From an uncultured Collinsella sp. (lineage in GTDB: Bacteria > Actinomycetota > Coriobacteriia > Coriobacteriales > Coriobacteriaceae), in assembly GCA_902489515.1 (NCBI GenBank), contig CABUAL010000113.1:1-6273 (forward strand): 6,273 nt of DNA, written 5' to 3'. Positions 6,131 to 6,273 of the stretch are shown in pieces. A program made the position numbers and the translations under genes. Position 1 is the first letter of the stretch. Each line of letters starts with the position of its first letter. The notes beneath the pieces are model-generated. The model did not search any database and had not been told where the DNA came from. It was given only the letters and a program-made list of their open reading frames with translations.

Positions 6131-6166
6131 ACGCCTGAGCGATCAACTCAATAGCGAGTGTTTACA
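6126..6166. repeat. Inverted repeat across the stop codon of HTH 2
   Basis: TGTAAAC at 6126-6132 is the exact reverse complement of GTTTACA at 6160-6166. Between them TGAG at 6135-6138 can pair with CTCA at 6147-6150. The left arm includes the TAA stop. Only a short, interrupted T-rich stretch follows (ATTTTCTATT), so it could be a weak terminator or a regulator site; I cannot tell which. Confidence 0.45.
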
Positions 6167-6273
6167 GACATCATTTTCTATTCATGCAAAGGTTGCCGTG
6201 CGTCGACGCATCATTAACCGCTTGTGATTAGGGCCGGATGCCGTAGCCAAAAGATAACAGCTGCTTGCGCTCA
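6131..6273. other. Non-coding end of the window with a 12-bp palindrome
   Basis: No gene was found in this stretch. It contains the perfect palindrome TGCGTCGACGCA at 6199-6210, framed by GGTT at 6191-6194 and AACC at 6216-6219, which gives an imperfect 29-bp dyad. This could be a regulator binding site for a gene beyond the window edge. No convincing promoter pair was seen. Confidence 0.4.

Overview
The window is high-G+C DNA from what looks like an actinobacterium, most likely a Coriobacteriia gut bacterium of the Collinsella type. This is an inference from two things: a Ser/Thr kinase operon with FhaA- and FhaB-like partners, and multi-membrane-span proteins ending in LuxR-type helix-turn-helix (HTH) domains. 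I had no database search to confirm it.

Left half (1-3513, all minus strand): a compact, translationally coupled signalling operon. In transcription order it encodes a membrane Ser/Thr protein kinase (3513-1660), an FhaA-like protein with an N-terminal FhaA_N/DUF3662 domain and a C-terminal FHA domain (1663-740), and an FhaB-like membrane-anchored FHA protein (733-317). Last comes the N-terminus of a further protein that runs off the window (320-1). By comparison with fhaA-fhaB-pstP operons, the last gene may be the PP2C phosphatase, but its catalytic domain lies outside the window. The kinase would phosphorylate targets, the FHA domains would read phosphothreonine, and the phosphatase would reset the system. 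The kinase is unusual: it has HLD instead of HRD in the catalytic loop, and its C-terminal half is a polytopic membrane domain rather than PASTA repeats.

Middle (3514-3952): a divergent intergenic region of about 440 bp. It holds a putative extended -10 promoter for the kinase operon, a striking array of five 14-bp units in alternating orientation with a 62-bp period (3673-3810), and a perfect TATAAT box serving the plus-strand locus.

Right half (3953-6130, plus strand): a locus encoding eight-span membrane domain 1, LuxR HTH 1, eight-span membrane domain 2 and LuxR HTH 2. The reading frame changes just before each HTH (frame 2 to 1, then 1 back to 2). As it stands the DNA encodes three pieces. 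One base added at the first junction and one removed at the second would give a single product of about 725 residues with two receptor-regulator modules. The breaks sit at a G5/C4 stretch and at a C4 run next to 12-bp direct repeats 34 bp apart. Phase variation, decay, or sequencing error are all possible.

Right end (6131-6273): no gene seen. It contains an inverted repeat spanning the stop codon and a perfect 12-bp palindrome.
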